Notes: a model not told the origin generated them from the sequence alone. A stretch of DNA of 64,000 bases from Eubacterium uniforme (GCF_900167115.1 NZ_FUXZ01000006.1:112708-176707), one strand, 5' to 3'; shown: positions 9,113 to 17,967, counted from the first letter of the stretch. Program-made: numbers and translations.

Positions 9113-9214
9113 AATTTTTTTACCCTCCTAAATAATATACTATCCCTTTTTATTAAATAGTTATATCTTATTTAACAAAACAAATTCATTATACTACAAA
9201 GTCAATTCTTGTAC

Positions 9215-9246
9215 AACAAAAGAGTGTGAAACAATTCACACTCTTT
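9215..9246 (-). terminator. intrinsic terminator
   Basis: AAAGAGTGTGAA / TTCACACTCTTT stem, ACAA loop (+ strand), T-tract on the minus strand. The identical hairpin recurs at 10893-10924. Confidence 0.9.
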
Positions 9247-9262
9247 CTCTGTAACTATATAA

Positions 9263-10795
9263 TTATTTTTTAACTTTAACTTTTTTAACCTTAGACCAAG
9301 CGCCCTTAGTTGTCTTGTTAATAGCTCTTACTCTAATGAAGTACTTCTTATTCTTCTTAAGTTTCTTAAGAGTAACTGTAAGCTTTTTAATCTTCTTTGT
9401 TTTAGCTTTCTTAAACTTCTTATTTGTAGCATACTGAACTTCATAACCTGTTGCATTTGCTACTTTCTTAAGAGTTACCTTAATCTTTCTACCTTTAAGA
9501 TTCTTTGCTTTTTTAATCTTAGCTTTTCCAAGTTTTTTAACAGCTGTAGTAGTTTTACCAGTATTATTAGCAGCTGCCTGTTCATCACTAATACCGCCTA
9601 TACCTTCAGTTGTAAAGATTACCATGAAACTATTACCAGACTTAGAATCTTCAACTCTTGCTGTGTAATATCTATCAATCTTAGCAACGAATGTGTTATC
9701 CTGTACCATGTTAGCTCTATTTTGAACATCCCAGAAATCATCACTAATCTTATATGGAGCATAAGCACCTTCCTGAACTCTTACATTACCACCATTAGGA
9801 GTTGTAAACTTAACAGTTGCACTTCTCTTATCTGCACTTAATACTGGATTAGAAACTGTAATATACTTCTCTGCTGGAACAAATCCTAAATATGTTTTTA
9901 ATGGAGAATAAAAACTTTCTTCTTCATATCCATTCCATCTCTCGCCTCTATAGTAATATGTTCCTGCATCAAGCCAGATTTTTCCAATTCCTTCAGTATC
10001 ATTATTTATTCTACTGCTAAAGTCTCCAATATTAATATTTAAATCTTTATCTGAGAAAAGTTCCATATCAATGTGACTTAACTTATGTGCTGCATATATA
10101 AATAACCATCCAGATTTTTTAACAGTGAATGACTTTGTTTCACTATAAATCTGATCGCTTTCACTAATATATAGTTCAGATGTTAAAGTAGATTCAATAT
10201 TTTTATAATAGTCATCATATGAAGAAAACTCTTTTACAGTAACATTATTAGTTTCATCATACTTTGGAGTTACACTCATTCTAACTGTATTTTTTGATTT
10301 TGGAGTAAATCCCATATATGTAACACCTTCTACAGGTTTCTGACCGTTCCATCTGTGCTGACGGAAATAATAAGACTTTCCTTTTATAACGTCAATCTTT
10401 TTGCATTCTTGTCTATTGCTAGCGCCATAATAACCACCTAAACCATTAGTCAGTTCAAAATCAGAATAAAATGTTCCTTCAATACATCCATCTCGTGACA
10501 CTGTGTACCACATGATTGTTCCATCCTCTGGAGCGGTGTATTTATGAACTCCACCATCCTGTTCCCAGTCATCAACGAATGTTTCAGTTATAACCGGCTT
10601 ATATTCACCAGTATCAGAATTATCCATGTAGCGTATTAAATTATGCTCTGAAGATAAAACTGGTATTGATGTAATAGTTGAATCTGGCAAAATAGTTGCG
10701 GCACTTACTTCAATTCCATCAAGAAATCCAACGCCGTCAAAACTTGTTGCCATCATCGTTGCAACCATAAGAGTTGCAAGTGTTTTCTTAAACAT
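9263..10795 (-). CDS. secreted paralogue with fibronectin III domain
   Basis: This 510-residue protein matches its neighbour at 7589 over the signal peptide, the N-terminal modules (KYTAPEDGTIMW, YYFRQHRWNG, ELFSDKDLNINIG) and almost exactly over the C-terminal fibronectin III-like domain (NATGYEVQYATNKKFKKAK). An extra short linker with AAANNTGKTTTAVKK precedes the last domain. The pair is a tandem duplication; each has its own leader, AGGAGG-type ribosome site and terminator, so they may be expressed separately. Confidence 0.8.
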   Translation of the reverse strand: MFKKTLATLMVATMMATSFDGVGFLDGIEVSAATILPDSTITSIPVLSSEHNLIRYMDNSDTGEYKPVITETFVDDWEQDGGVHKYTAPEDGTIMWYTVSRDGCIEGTFYSDFELTNGLGGYYGASNRQECKKIDVIKGKSYYFRQHRWNGQKPVEGVTYMGFTPKSKNTVRMSVTPKYDETNNVTVKEFSSYDDYYKNIESTLTSELYISESDQIYSETKSFTVKKSGWLFIYAAHKLSHIDMELFSDKDLNINIGDFSSRINNDTEGIGKIWLDAGTYYYRGERWNGYEEESFYSPLKTYLGFVPAEKYITVSNPVLSADKRSATVKFTTPNGGNVRVQEGAYAPYKISDDFWDVQNRANMVQDNTFVAKIDRYYTARVEDSKSGNSFMVIFTTEGIGGISDEQAAANNTGKTTTAVKKLGKAKIKKAKNLKGRKIKVTLKKVANATGYEVQYATNKKFKKAKTKKIKKLTVTLKKLKKNKKYFIRVRAINKTTKGAWSKVKKVKVKK

Positions 10796-10892
10796 AAATT
10801 ATTATCCTCCTTCTTTTATACGTACGTATAAATAACACTCGGTTATTTATCAAAGATACATCAATTATACTATACGTCAAACCCTTACACAA

Positions 10893-10924
10893 CCAAAAAG
10901 AGTGTGAAACAATTCACACTCTTT
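10893..10924 (-). terminator. intrinsic terminator
   Basis: Same GAGTGTGAAACAATTCACACTC hairpin core as at 9215-9246, placed after the PHP gene, with a U-run of TTTTTGG on the minus strand. Confidence 0.88.
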
Positions 10925-10946
10925 CCCTATAAATACTACACTATTT

Positions 10947-11750
10947 CTAAGCATCCTTAGCTTCCTCTACCCATTTATATACTTCAGAAACATCAACTGA
11001 TTCCCACTTACCATTGTTGTAAATTTCAACAGGAAGTTTTACTTCAACATCAGTAAAATTCTCAATAATAGACTTCGGATAAAATACTCCAGGTCTTTCA
11101 TCATTTATAATTCTCTTTGCATAATCCTGTGTTGATTCAATCGGCGTATCAAAAACAATACCTGCATTATAATCACCAATAGTTTCCTTATCGTGTGTAT
11201 CCGATCCTGCCTGAACATATAAATCAAACTTTCTAGCATATGCTACTGCTGCTTTATTATCATTTGGAGTGTTAGCTGTGTTAATAAGTTCGATGCCGTC
11301 AACTCCATCCTTGAACAAACGAATCTTCTTAACATAGTAGCGATCTCTGAATGGATGCGCCTGAACAATTGCACCGCCTGCTTCATGAACCCACTCCAAC
11401 ATCTGCTCTCTCGTCCAATTTCTAATCCCTGGATGTGATAATAAAAACTCTCTATCTATACCGTAAATTAAATATTCATCAGCTTCGAAATTCTCCTCAA
11501 GTCCAAAGAAAACTTTAAGGCCAATTTCATCGCCAACCTTTTTTGCTTCCTCGTATCCTTTCATAAATTCATCTACATACTTATCCCATGGAAGGTCCCT
11601 ACTAGGTCTTGTATTACCACCATAAAAATGGTCTGTAATAAATATACCATCGTATCCTCTCTCCTTATAAATTCTTGGATACTCACTTCCTGGCGTTACT
11701 CCACATAAACTTGATTCTACCGTATGCAAATGCGTCTCATATCGATACAT
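10947..11750 (-). CDS. PHP-domain metal-dependent hydrolase
   Basis: The protein belongs to the PHP (polymerase and histidinol phosphatase) family of metal phosphoesterases. Visible metal-binding motifs are ETHLHTVESS at the N-terminus (HxH), TDHFYGG, VQAHPFRD and AGSDTHDKE (DxH). Length 267 residues from the chosen start MYRYETHLH, preferred over an upstream TTG because GAAAGGAGACACC precedes the ATG. The substrate is not evident: members cleave histidinol phosphate, nucleotides or other phosphoesters. No histidine genes are adjacent. Confidence 0.88.
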   Translation of the reverse strand: MYRYETHLHTVESSLCGVTPGSEYPRIYKERGYDGIFITDHFYGGNTRPSRDLPWDKYVDEFMKGYEEAKKVGDEIGLKVFFGLEENFEADEYLIYGIDREFLLSHPGIRNWTREQMLEWVHEAGGAIVQAHPFRDRYYVKKIRLFKDGVDGIELINTANTPNDNKAAVAYARKFDLYVQAGSDTHDKETIGDYNAGIVFDTPIESTQDYAKRIINDERPGVFYPKSIIENFTDVEVKLPVEIYNNGKWESVDVSEVYKWVEEAKDA

Positions 11751-11803
11751 GGTGTCTCCTTTCAATATTTTTCCTTTAGCATATACATTATACTATAATT
11801 AAC

Positions 11804-11832
11804 AAAAAAAATCAGTGAATTTCTTCACTGAA
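11804..11832 (-). terminator. terminator of the radical SAM peptide operon
   Basis: TTCAGTGAA / TTCACTGA stem followed on the minus strand by TTTTTTTT. A second, longer inverted repeat with arms ACCCTCTTTA and TAAAGAGGGT lies just before it at 11853-11894 and may form a 3' protective structure. Confidence 0.9.
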
Positions 11833-11921
11833 TATCTTTATTTAAAGGAGTCACCCTCTTTAGTGCAAGGATTTGAGTTACACGTAAAGAGGGTAAAATA
11901 GGGGTTTCAATATAAAAAATA

Positions 11922-13256
11922 TTAAGAATTTATGTATTTGTTGTCTATATAGACATCAATTACCGTTTTATAAAGTGTGTCCATGCGTTTACAAAAATCA
12001 GGCAATGAAACATTAATGCTTCCTGTACCCATAAAATTCTCATACGCACACCCACCACTACATAGATTTTTCATCCAGCATTTTGAGCATCTAGCTCTCT
12101 CATTAAGATTTTTCCATTCTTCAATAGAATTCTTATTATCATCAAAAATGCTACCAACTACAAATCTATGATGACCAACAAATCTATGACATGGATATAA
12201 GCGCCCATCGATATCAACTGCATACATAGTATGAAATGCTCCACATCCATATTGTCTTTCTCCTGAATAATCAACTCTTTCCATTGCTTTCGAAAAATTT
12301 GTCATCTTATTAGCTCTATCAAATTTTTTCTTTTCAATTTGCTTCTTATAGTATTCTGCGTATTTTACAAATTCTTCGTATTCTTTTTTCTTATCCATTT
12401 CACTAAGTAAGTTCTTCGCTGGTTCAATAGGAATCCCAGCAAATCCTAATTTTTCAAGATGCTCAAAAGTTTTAATGTAATCAACATTCTTAGAAGAAAG
12501 AGTTGCCCTAGATGTAACTAATCCTTTGTCACGCATACTCTTTGTTTTTTCTACAACAACATCATATGATGGTTTCTTACATTCAAAAAATCTCATACTA
12601 TCATGATCTTCTTTAGTTCCATCAATACTAATCTGTGTCATAATATGATTATCAATTAAAAACTTTTCTTTCTCAGGTGTAAGCAATGTACCATTTGTTG
12701 TAATTGTAAATTTAAACTTCTTACCAGTTTCATTACTCTTTTTAGAGCAATAACCTACAACTTCTTTAATAAGTTCAAAATTCATCAAAGGTTCACCACC
12801 TAAAAATGCTATTCCAAGTTCATCATCCTTAGAATTTTCAATCAGATAGTCAACTGCTCTAAATGCAGTTTTCTTTGACATTCTGCCCTTATTCTTATAT
12901 TCACCGCCTTCACCATAACAGTATGCGCATTTCATATTACACTCCTGACATACCATTAAGGTTAAGGCTGAAAGATTCATATCCAAATGTTTCTTTTTAT
13001 TACCATCCTCATCCGGATCAACAATAAGTCCTGCCTCCGCAATCATCTGAATCATTTCGGTTGCATCTTCAACACTCATGTTTTTTTTATTCACCAGATT
13101 TAAAAGAATATCATTTATTGTGTTTCCACCAAGTGTCATAGCATATTCAAGATTATCATCTATTTCATATAAGGCACTATCTTCAACACTATATAAGAAT
13201 TTTCTACCATTCCTAGCAAATACCTTCGTAGGTTTAAATGTAATCATCCTATTCAT
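11922..13256 (-). CDS. radical SAM/SPASM peptide maturase
   Basis: A 444-residue radical SAM enzyme of the SPASM peptide-maturase type. Residues 1-85 look like a PqqD-like peptide recognition domain; the 4Fe-4S site is C106-x3-C110-x2-C113 (CNMKCAYC), followed by LGGEPL for SAM binding, and a SPASM domain has seven cysteines at 338, 356, 390, 393, 399, 403 and 422, enough for two auxiliary clusters. Such enzymes form thioether or C-C crosslinks in ribosomal peptides. Its gene begins 25 bp after a 33-residue Trp/Cys-rich peptide gene and ends an operon with an immunity-type ABC transporter and a two-component system. It differs from a SCIFF maturase context because no six-Cys peptide is present. 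The exact reaction is unknown. Confidence 0.93.
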   Translation of the reverse strand: MNRMITFKPTKVFARNGRKFLYSVEDSALYEIDDNLEYAMTLGGNTINDILLNLVNKKNMSVEDATEMIQMIAEAGLIVDPDEDGNKKKHLDMNLSALTLMVCQECNMKCAYCYGEGGEYKNKGRMSKKTAFRAVDYLIENSKDDELGIAFLGGEPLMNFELIKEVVGYCSKKSNETGKKFKFTITTNGTLLTPEKEKFLIDNHIMTQISIDGTKEDHDSMRFFECKKPSYDVVVEKTKSMRDKGLVTSRATLSSKNVDYIKTFEHLEKLGFAGIPIEPAKNLLSEMDKKKEYEEFVKYAEYYKKQIEKKKFDRANKMTNFSKAMERVDYSGERQYGCGAFHTMYAVDIDGRLYPCHRFVGHHRFVVGSIFDDNKNSIEEWKNLNERARCSKCWMKNLCSGGCAYENFMGTGSINVSLPDFCKRMDTLYKTVIDVYIDNKYINS

Positions 13257-13281
13257 ATAGATTTATTTCTTTCTAATCTAT

Positions 13282-13383
13282 TTATCTGCCAATGATATCC
13301 CAAGCTTGATGATCACACCAGATACACTTCCAATTAAAAACTGGTTTCTTATCACTCATCTTTTTATTTATTTGTTTAAGCAT
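13282..13383 (-). CDS. putative RiPP precursor peptide, 33 aa, Trp/Cys-rich
   Basis: A short ORF, absent from length-filtered gene calls, starts 40 bp after the ABC permease stop and ends 25 bp before the radical SAM gene. GGAGGATTAAACG before its ATG is the ideal ribosome site. The first 15 residues are basic and polar (leader-like: MLKQINKKMSDKKPV); the rest is FNWKCIWCDHQAWDIIGR, with three Trp, two Cys (C20, C23), one His and two Asp. The WKC, CIWC and AWD triplets are natural sites for thioether or aromatic crosslinks made by SPASM enzymes. There is no double-glycine cleavage site and no peptidase gene nearby. The ORF is directly visible; its role as the substrate is inference from position. 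Confidence 0.8.
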   Translation of the reverse strand: MLKQINKKMSDKKPVFNWKCIWCDHQAWDIIGR

Positions 13384-13422
13384 CGTTTAATCCTCCATAT
13401 CCTAAATATAAACATTTCAATA

Positions 13423-14091
13423 TCAATCTACTTGATATGAACACTTCCTAATCGCCATATCTGTAAGTATTAAAGTTACTGCACCAATAAAAGGTGTTAA
13501 TTCCTGCATATTCTGGCTCATTATTATTTGTACAACAAATATTGAAACCAACACCCATGTCCATACAGCGTGACTAGATTTCTTTATAAAACCGATACTA
13601 ATAATCAATAATGTAAAGCAAAAAATAATCACAATACTCCAGCCGAATTGAACTAACCATTTGCTGAAATCTGCTTTTGAAAAAGCATTTAAACTCAATT
13701 TCAAATGAGGTTCAACTAACACTAAAAAGTCTATACATATTATCTGAGTTATCAAAGCACTTAAAATAGTTAAAATCAAAATTAAAACAATTTTCGCAAC
13801 CATCAACTTATATCTGCTTATTGAATAAGTAAATAATGTTAATATGGTTTTCTTACTATACTCATCTATTATTACTTTTTTTACTAAAACTGCTGCATAT
13901 AACATATAACAATCAATAATTGCAGCTGTACTCATCCATATGTACTTTGAATAATTAACCGCCTTTTCATCCTCTAAACCAAACAATAATACTGTTGTAA
14001 AATAACACATAATTACTGTTATAAATAGGGGAATTACTATATATCGCTTACTATTTAATTTAGATAATTCTAATTGCAATAATAACTTCAT
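13423..14091 (-). CDS. ABC-2 type permease of peptide-immunity class
   Basis: A 222-residue integral membrane protein with six predicted helices (about 15-38, 50-72, 95-120, 150-168, 175-195, 200-215). It starts inside the stop of the ATPase gene (ATGA overlap), so the two are translationally coupled and form one exporter. Size and layout match the permeases of bacitracin (BcrB) and lantibiotic (LanEG) protection transporters, which expel peptides from the membrane. The peptide gene starts 40 bp downstream. It could export the mature peptide or protect against it. Confidence 0.82.
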   Translation of the reverse strand: MKLLLQLELSKLNSKRYIVIPLFITVIMCYFTTVLLFGLEDEKAVNYSKYIWMSTAAIIDCYMLYAAVLVKKVIIDEYSKKTILTLFTYSISRYKLMVAKIVLILILTILSALITQIICIDFLVLVEPHLKLSLNAFSKADFSKWLVQFGWSIVIIFCFTLLIISIGFIKKSSHAVWTWVLVSIFVVQIIMSQNMQELTPFIGAVTLILTDMAIRKCSYQVD

Positions 14092-14996
14092 ATGTTTTCT
14101 CCAACCACTTCAAAAAAGTACTCTTCTAATGTCTTTTTAACAACACCTATTTGATAAAGTTTTAAACTATTATTAACAAATAAGTCCGAGAAAAAAGAAG
14201 TATTATAAGACATATCATAAATTTGAACCTGTCCATCTTCTATAACTTTAAAATCTAGTATTCCTCTTTCTTCTAATAGAGTGGTTGCTTTTGATAAATC
14301 ATCAACTCTTGCAACTATCTTATCTTTATTTTCTTTATGTATCTCTTTTAAAGCTTTTTCTTCTAATAGTCTACCTTCATTCATTATTCCAATATCTGTA
14401 GCAAGGCAATCCATCTCAGACAGTATATGACTTGAAATAATAATTGTAGTTCCCATTTTCTCATTTAGATGAATAAAAAGCTCTCTCATCTTTTTTATTC
14501 CATCTGGATCTAGGGCATTAATCGGTTCATCAAGAATAAGTAACTCCGGCATAACCATAATCGCTCTTGCTATTGCAAGTCGTTGTCTCATACCCATTGA
14601 ATAATTTTCAACCTTCTTATCCGCTTCTTTTGTTAAATCCACTAAGTCAAGAATCTCATCTATTCTTTTCTTGTTATGATACCCCATATATTTGGAATGG
14701 ATATGCAAATTTTCCTTACCTGAGAGACTGTCGTAAAAGCAAGGATACTCTATCAAAGAACCTGTTCTTTCCAACTCACGCATACCCATTCCTGCAGCGT
14801 TCCCCAATACCTGAAGATCCCCACCATCTATAGGAATTAAATTCATAATTGCTTTTAACAAAGTACTTTTACCAGCACCGTTTGGTCCAATCAAACCATA
14901 TATACTATGTTTCGGAACATGAATATCTAATTCATTTATTACCTTCTTATTGCCATACCTCTTTACAATGTCACTTCCCAACACGCAATAATCCAT
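14088..14996 (-). CDS. ABC transporter ATPase, BcrA/LanF type
   Basis: The ATPase of the peptide transporter, 302 residues from the chosen start MDYCVLG. That start is used because GAAGGAGAG lies 10 nt before it, whereas an upstream ATG has no site. Motifs: Walker A GPNGAGKS near residue 36, Q-loop SLIEYPCFYD, signature YSMGMRQR, Walker B LLILDEP, switch His in SSH. The C-terminal 80 residues form the extra region seen in lantibiotic/bacitracin immunity ATPases. Its gene follows the kinase in the operon and overlaps the permease. Confidence 0.9.
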   Translation of the reverse strand: MDYCVLGSDIVKRYGNKKVINELDIHVPKHSIYGLIGPNGAGKSTLLKAIMNLIPIDGGDLQVLGNAAGMGMRELERTGSLIEYPCFYDSLSGKENLHIHSKYMGYHNKKRIDEILDLVDLTKEADKKVENYSMGMRQRLAIARAIMVMPELLILDEPINALDPDGIKKMRELFIHLNEKMGTTIIISSHILSEMDCLATDIGIMNEGRLLEEKALKEIHKENKDKIVARVDDLSKATTLLEERGILDFKVIEDGQVQIYDMSYNTSFFSDLFVNNSLKLYQIGVVKKTLEEYFFEVVGENI

Positions 14997-15060
14997 TAGT
15001 TTTGTTCTCTCCTTCGAGTTATATAATAACATTAAAATTTGTATTTTTTGTTTCTAAATT

Positions 15061-15990
15061 CTAACTTTTTTCTAACAATAACTTAAAAATCGTCTTTTCA
15101 TGTGGAATACTATTAACTCTAAGTTTAGCATTTAACTGTTCCGCAAGCTTACTACAAATCGACAATCCAAGGCCTGAACCATCATTATTCTTCTGTCTTA
15201 CAGCCTTAGCCCTATAGTTTCTTTCAAAAATAAATTCCTGTTCATCCTTTTCGATTCCTTGACCATGATCTGTAACCTCTATGGATATAGTATCATCTGA
15301 TTCTTTTACCGCTAAACCTAAGTACTTTCCGTCCATTCCATACTTAAGTGCATTATCAATTAAATTACGCAAGATACAGCATATAGCATTATAATCTGAA
15401 ATAATCATGCTTGCTTTATCCTCAATCTGAACATTAACATAAATGCCATTTAGTTCTAAAACATCATAATATTCCATTAAAACTTCTTTACACAATCTAT
15501 TAATATCAATCTGGTGTTTAGAAATTTCCATATCTCCTGATTGGATTTTTGCAATATCTAAAAATTGCATGATCCCCCTGTTAGTTTGTTCAGTTTTGAT
15601 TTTAAGTTTCTTAAGTATTTGCTCTACTGACTTAATATTCTCGGGTTCTTCCTTAAGTCTTAATTGCAAAAGTTGTACATATCCAGAAAGAGTCGTAAGC
15701 GGTGTTTTTAGATCATGTGATAAATCAACCATCATTTCTCGTAACTCTTTTTTTATAATTTTAAACTCCGCATTTTTTTTATAAACTCTTTCTAAAAAAC
15801 CATTCACAGATACAGTTAACCTTTGTACCTGTTCATTATTTGTCCTAAAAAGTAAAAAACCTTTTTGTCCATCTAAGAGATTATCAAGTTCATCACATAA
15901 CTGATTCATCTCAGATTTAAATCTTTGTATCCGACAAAACTGCCAAAAAACAATCACAACGAGCGTAATTTCCAAAAACACCCTAATCAT
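15061..15990 (-). CDS. histidine kinase with a minimal membrane sensor
   Basis: A 309-residue kinase with one N-terminal hydrophobic segment (about 3-20) and no extracellular domain, then a short linker, HisKA with the phospho-acceptor H92 in DLSHDLKTPL, and HATPase_c with N box DNALKYG, DHGQGIE and GSGLGLSICSK. Kinases with so little outside the membrane usually sense peptides or work together with an ABC transporter; the adjacent BcrAB-like pair agrees. It is 2 bp downstream of the response regulator gene and translation is probably coupled. Confidence 0.92.
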   Translation of the reverse strand: MIRVFLEITLVVIVFWQFCRIQRFKSEMNQLCDELDNLLDGQKGFLLFRTNNEQVQRLTVSVNGFLERVYKKNAEFKIIKKELREMMVDLSHDLKTPLTTLSGYVQLLQLRLKEEPENIKSVEQILKKLKIKTEQTNRGIMQFLDIAKIQSGDMEISKHQIDINRLCKEVLMEYYDVLELNGIYVNVQIEDKASMIISDYNAICCILRNLIDNALKYGMDGKYLGLAVKESDDTISIEVTDHGQGIEKDEQEFIFERNYRAKAVRQKNNDGSGLGLSICSKLAEQLNAKLRVNSIPHEKTIFKLLLEKS

Positions 15991-15992
15991 AA

Positions 15993-16676
15993 TTAATCCT
16001 CCACAACTTTATAACCTATACCCCAAATAGTTTTTATATATTCATCATTACCATTCTTTATCTTACTTCTTAAGCGGTTCATATGTGTATTAAGCACATG
16101 TTCATTTCCATAATATGGTTCTTTCCAAATGTTCTGATATATGCTTTCCTTAGACAGAGCTCTCTTTCTGTTTTTGGCAAGATAAACCAAAATATCATAC
16201 TCTGTACGCGTTAAATCAATTAGTTCCGTTCCTCTTTTAACGATACGTGCAGATAAATCAATAGTTAAATCTCTTAATGATATTGTATTTTCAATTGAAG
16301 CATGACTATCATATGTTGAAACTCTTCTAATATTTGCCTTAATTCGTGCTGATAATTCAACTATAGAAAATGGCTTTGTCACATAATCATCTGCACCAAG
16401 AGATAGTCCAAATGCCTTATCTGCGTCACTGTTTTTTGATGTAATTATAATAATCGGAATAGTGCTAACTCTTCTTATTTTTTTAATGATTTCAAAACCA
16501 TTCATATGTGGAAGCATTAAATCAACCAGTACCAATGCATATTCTGAAACATCTATATCCTTACAAACAGAAACACCATCATTTAAAGCCAATACCTCAT
16601 ATCCTTCACCCTGTAAATAATCTAGCAACATTTCACGTATATCAGGATCGTCTTCAATAAGCAATATTTTCTTCAT
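15993..16676 (-). CDS. OmpR-family response regulator
   Basis: First gene of the peptide operon. The 227-residue protein has a receiver domain (E8/D9/D10 acidic pocket, phospho-acceptor D52 in VLVDLMLP, T/S near 80 and K101 in VTKPF) and a winged-helix DNA-binding domain ending WGIGYKVVED. It should control its own operon in response to the neighbouring kinase. CGGAGGT lies before the ATG. Upstream is a sigma-A promoter followed by a strong terminator-like hairpin in the leader. Confidence 0.94.
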   Translation of the reverse strand: MKKILLIEDDPDIREMLLDYLQGEGYEVLALNDGVSVCKDIDVSEYALVLVDLMLPHMNGFEIIKKIRRVSTIPIIIITSKNSDADKAFGLSLGADDYVTKPFSIVELSARIKANIRRVSTYDSHASIENTISLRDLTIDLSARIVKRGTELIDLTRTEYDILVYLAKNRKRALSKESIYQNIWKEPYYGNEHVLNTHMNRLRSKIKNGNDEYIKTIWGIGYKVVED

Positions 16677-16692
16677 GCCTTAACCTCCGTAT

Positions 16693-16745
16693 TAAAAAAT
16701 TCCCCTTGTTTTTTACCTAAAAAAGGGCAAAAAACAAGAGGAATT
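16693..16745 (-). terminator. terminator-like hairpin in the leader of the peptide operon
   Basis: On the minus strand a 17-bp stem (arms 16729-16745 and 16698-16714, one G-U pair) is followed by UUUUAAU, only about 20 nt before the regulator start. It lies downstream of the promoter at 16846-16874, so transcripts must read through it: a candidate attenuator. The rest of 16677-17133 holds that promoter and the terminator of the preceding gene. Confidence 0.8.
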
Positions 16746-16845
16746 ATATATGACTTATCCATAAAAATCTATATTTTTTGCCCCTATATATTCTCTTATC
16801 TATACTCCAAAATATTTATCTTTTTCCTTTTTACTCTCAATAATC

Positions 16846-16874
16846 AGTATATCAAAGTAGGAAACCAAGGTCAA
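16846..16874 (-). promoter_or_regulatory. promoter of the peptide/radical SAM operon
   Basis: Minus-strand TTGACC (16869-16874), exactly 17 bp, TATACT (16846-16851). Transcription should start near 16839 and give a leader of about 160 nt containing the hairpin at 16693-16745. Confidence 0.78.
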
Positions 16875-16954
16875 ATTAAATACAAAAATATGGTAATATG
16901 CAACAAATATAATATACTTTTTGAAAACATTTCCCTAATAAAAACGTTGTATTT

Positions 16955-16986
16955 AACAAAAAAGGAGTGCAATTTTGCACTCCTTA
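16955..16986 (-). terminator. intrinsic terminator
   Basis: AAGGAGTGCA / TGCACTCCTT stem followed on the minus strand by TTTTTGTTAAA; ends the secreted-protein gene at 17134 and insulates the peptide operon. Confidence 0.85.
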
Positions 16987-17133
16987 AACTCCTAATAGAA
17001 ACTGGGATATCTTTTAAAATATCCCCCCACTTATTTTTTAATAATTCTTATACTCTAGTCAATTTTCTTTTTTGTCTTTTTCTTTTTTCTTTAATTTAAT
17101 CTTTTTCTAAATTTTTATTTTTTTCTTTTTTGC

Positions 17134-17967
17134 TTACTTATTCAAGTCAACATGGAACTTTTTGATGCCATTCTCTAAATAACTAAAGTTATCAACAAAA
17201 ATATTAGCAACTCTTTCTTTTCCATTTTTCTTTCTAAGTTCATCTTTGTAGAACAAAAACTCATCGTATTCATATGGAGCTGGTTTTACTCTAGGTCTAA
17301 ATGTTGCTTTGTAAAGACGATTTAAATATTCAGTATCATATAAACCTGAAACTTCTTCTGTTTTAAACATATCCTTTACAAGACCTGCAGCGCCCTTTTC
17401 ATCTAGAACTGCTAACCATTTTTCCATTTCAGCATCGTTAATATCTCTATTAAACGCAACCTTATAAGTTCTAATAGTAAAACTCTTAGCATCACACTTA
17501 ATACCAAAAAGAATTGTTTTTGAAGCAGTGAAACCTTTCTTATCTGTAGCCTTAACAAGAAGTTTGTACTTTCCCTCTTCAAGAGTCTTGAATGAAAGTT
17601 TATTGTTCATAGCTGTTTTCTTAAGGTTAAGTTTCTTAACTCCAGCTTTCTGCTCTTCAACTTCCTTGTCATCACTTGGCCAATTAGCAACCTGACCTAA
17701 TTCATCATTAATACTTCCATCAACCTTAACAATTGCACAATCTACACTTACTAAGCTACGTTCAGATCTAACCTTTCCTGTAATGTCATACTCAGTGAAT
17801 GACTCAAGGCTTATTGCACTACCATCTCCAATTGCGATTTCTGATAAATCGATGTTGCTAGCTGCATCAACACTGTGTAGTTTCTTAGGTACTACTACCC
17901 CTGTTACTAATAACGCTGCTGATAAAGCTATACCAGCAAATCTCTTAAAGTTTTTTGATATTGTCAT
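17134..17967 (-). CDS. secreted DUF4214-like protein
   Basis: The 277-residue exported protein has a signal peptide (MTISKNFKRFAGIALSAALL onward), an Ig-like middle (about 45-160) and a C-terminal DUF4214-like domain (TYKVAFNRDINDAEMEKWLAVL; YNRLYKATFRP-like second repeat). DUF4214 domains occur in surface and type I-secreted proteins and their function is unclear. The start MTISK is chosen because GGAGGATAAT sits 8 nt before it and because the related gene near 38.5 kb begins MITISK. The two genes also share a leader motif. Confidence 0.75.
   Translation of the reverse strand: MTISKNFKRFAGIALSAALLVTGVVVPKKLHSVDAASNIDLSEIAIGDGSAISLESFTEYDITGKVRSERSLVSVDCAIVKVDGSINDELGQVANWPSDDKEVEEQKAGVKKLNLKKTAMNNKLSFKTLEEGKYKLLVKATDKKGFTASKTILFGIKCDAKSFTIRTYKVAFNRDINDAEMEKWLAVLDEKGAAGLVKDMFKTEEVSGLYDTEYLNRLYKATFRPRVKPAPYEYDEFLFYKDELRKKNGKERVANIFVDNFSYLENGIKKFHVDLNK

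Noticed and set aside
11922-13383. SCIFF peptide and its maturase
   Set aside because: The maturase has a comparable domain layout, but the neighbouring peptide has two Cys and three Trp, not the six Cys in the about 46-residue SCIFF pattern.
17003-17024. Second terminator (GGGATATC/GATATCCC-like hairpin)
   Set aside because: The stem is short with an AT centre and no U-run on either strand.
16890-17099. 69-residue plus-strand ORF
   Set aside because: It spans the terminator at 16955-16986 and an AT-rich low-complexity tract and has no ribosome site.
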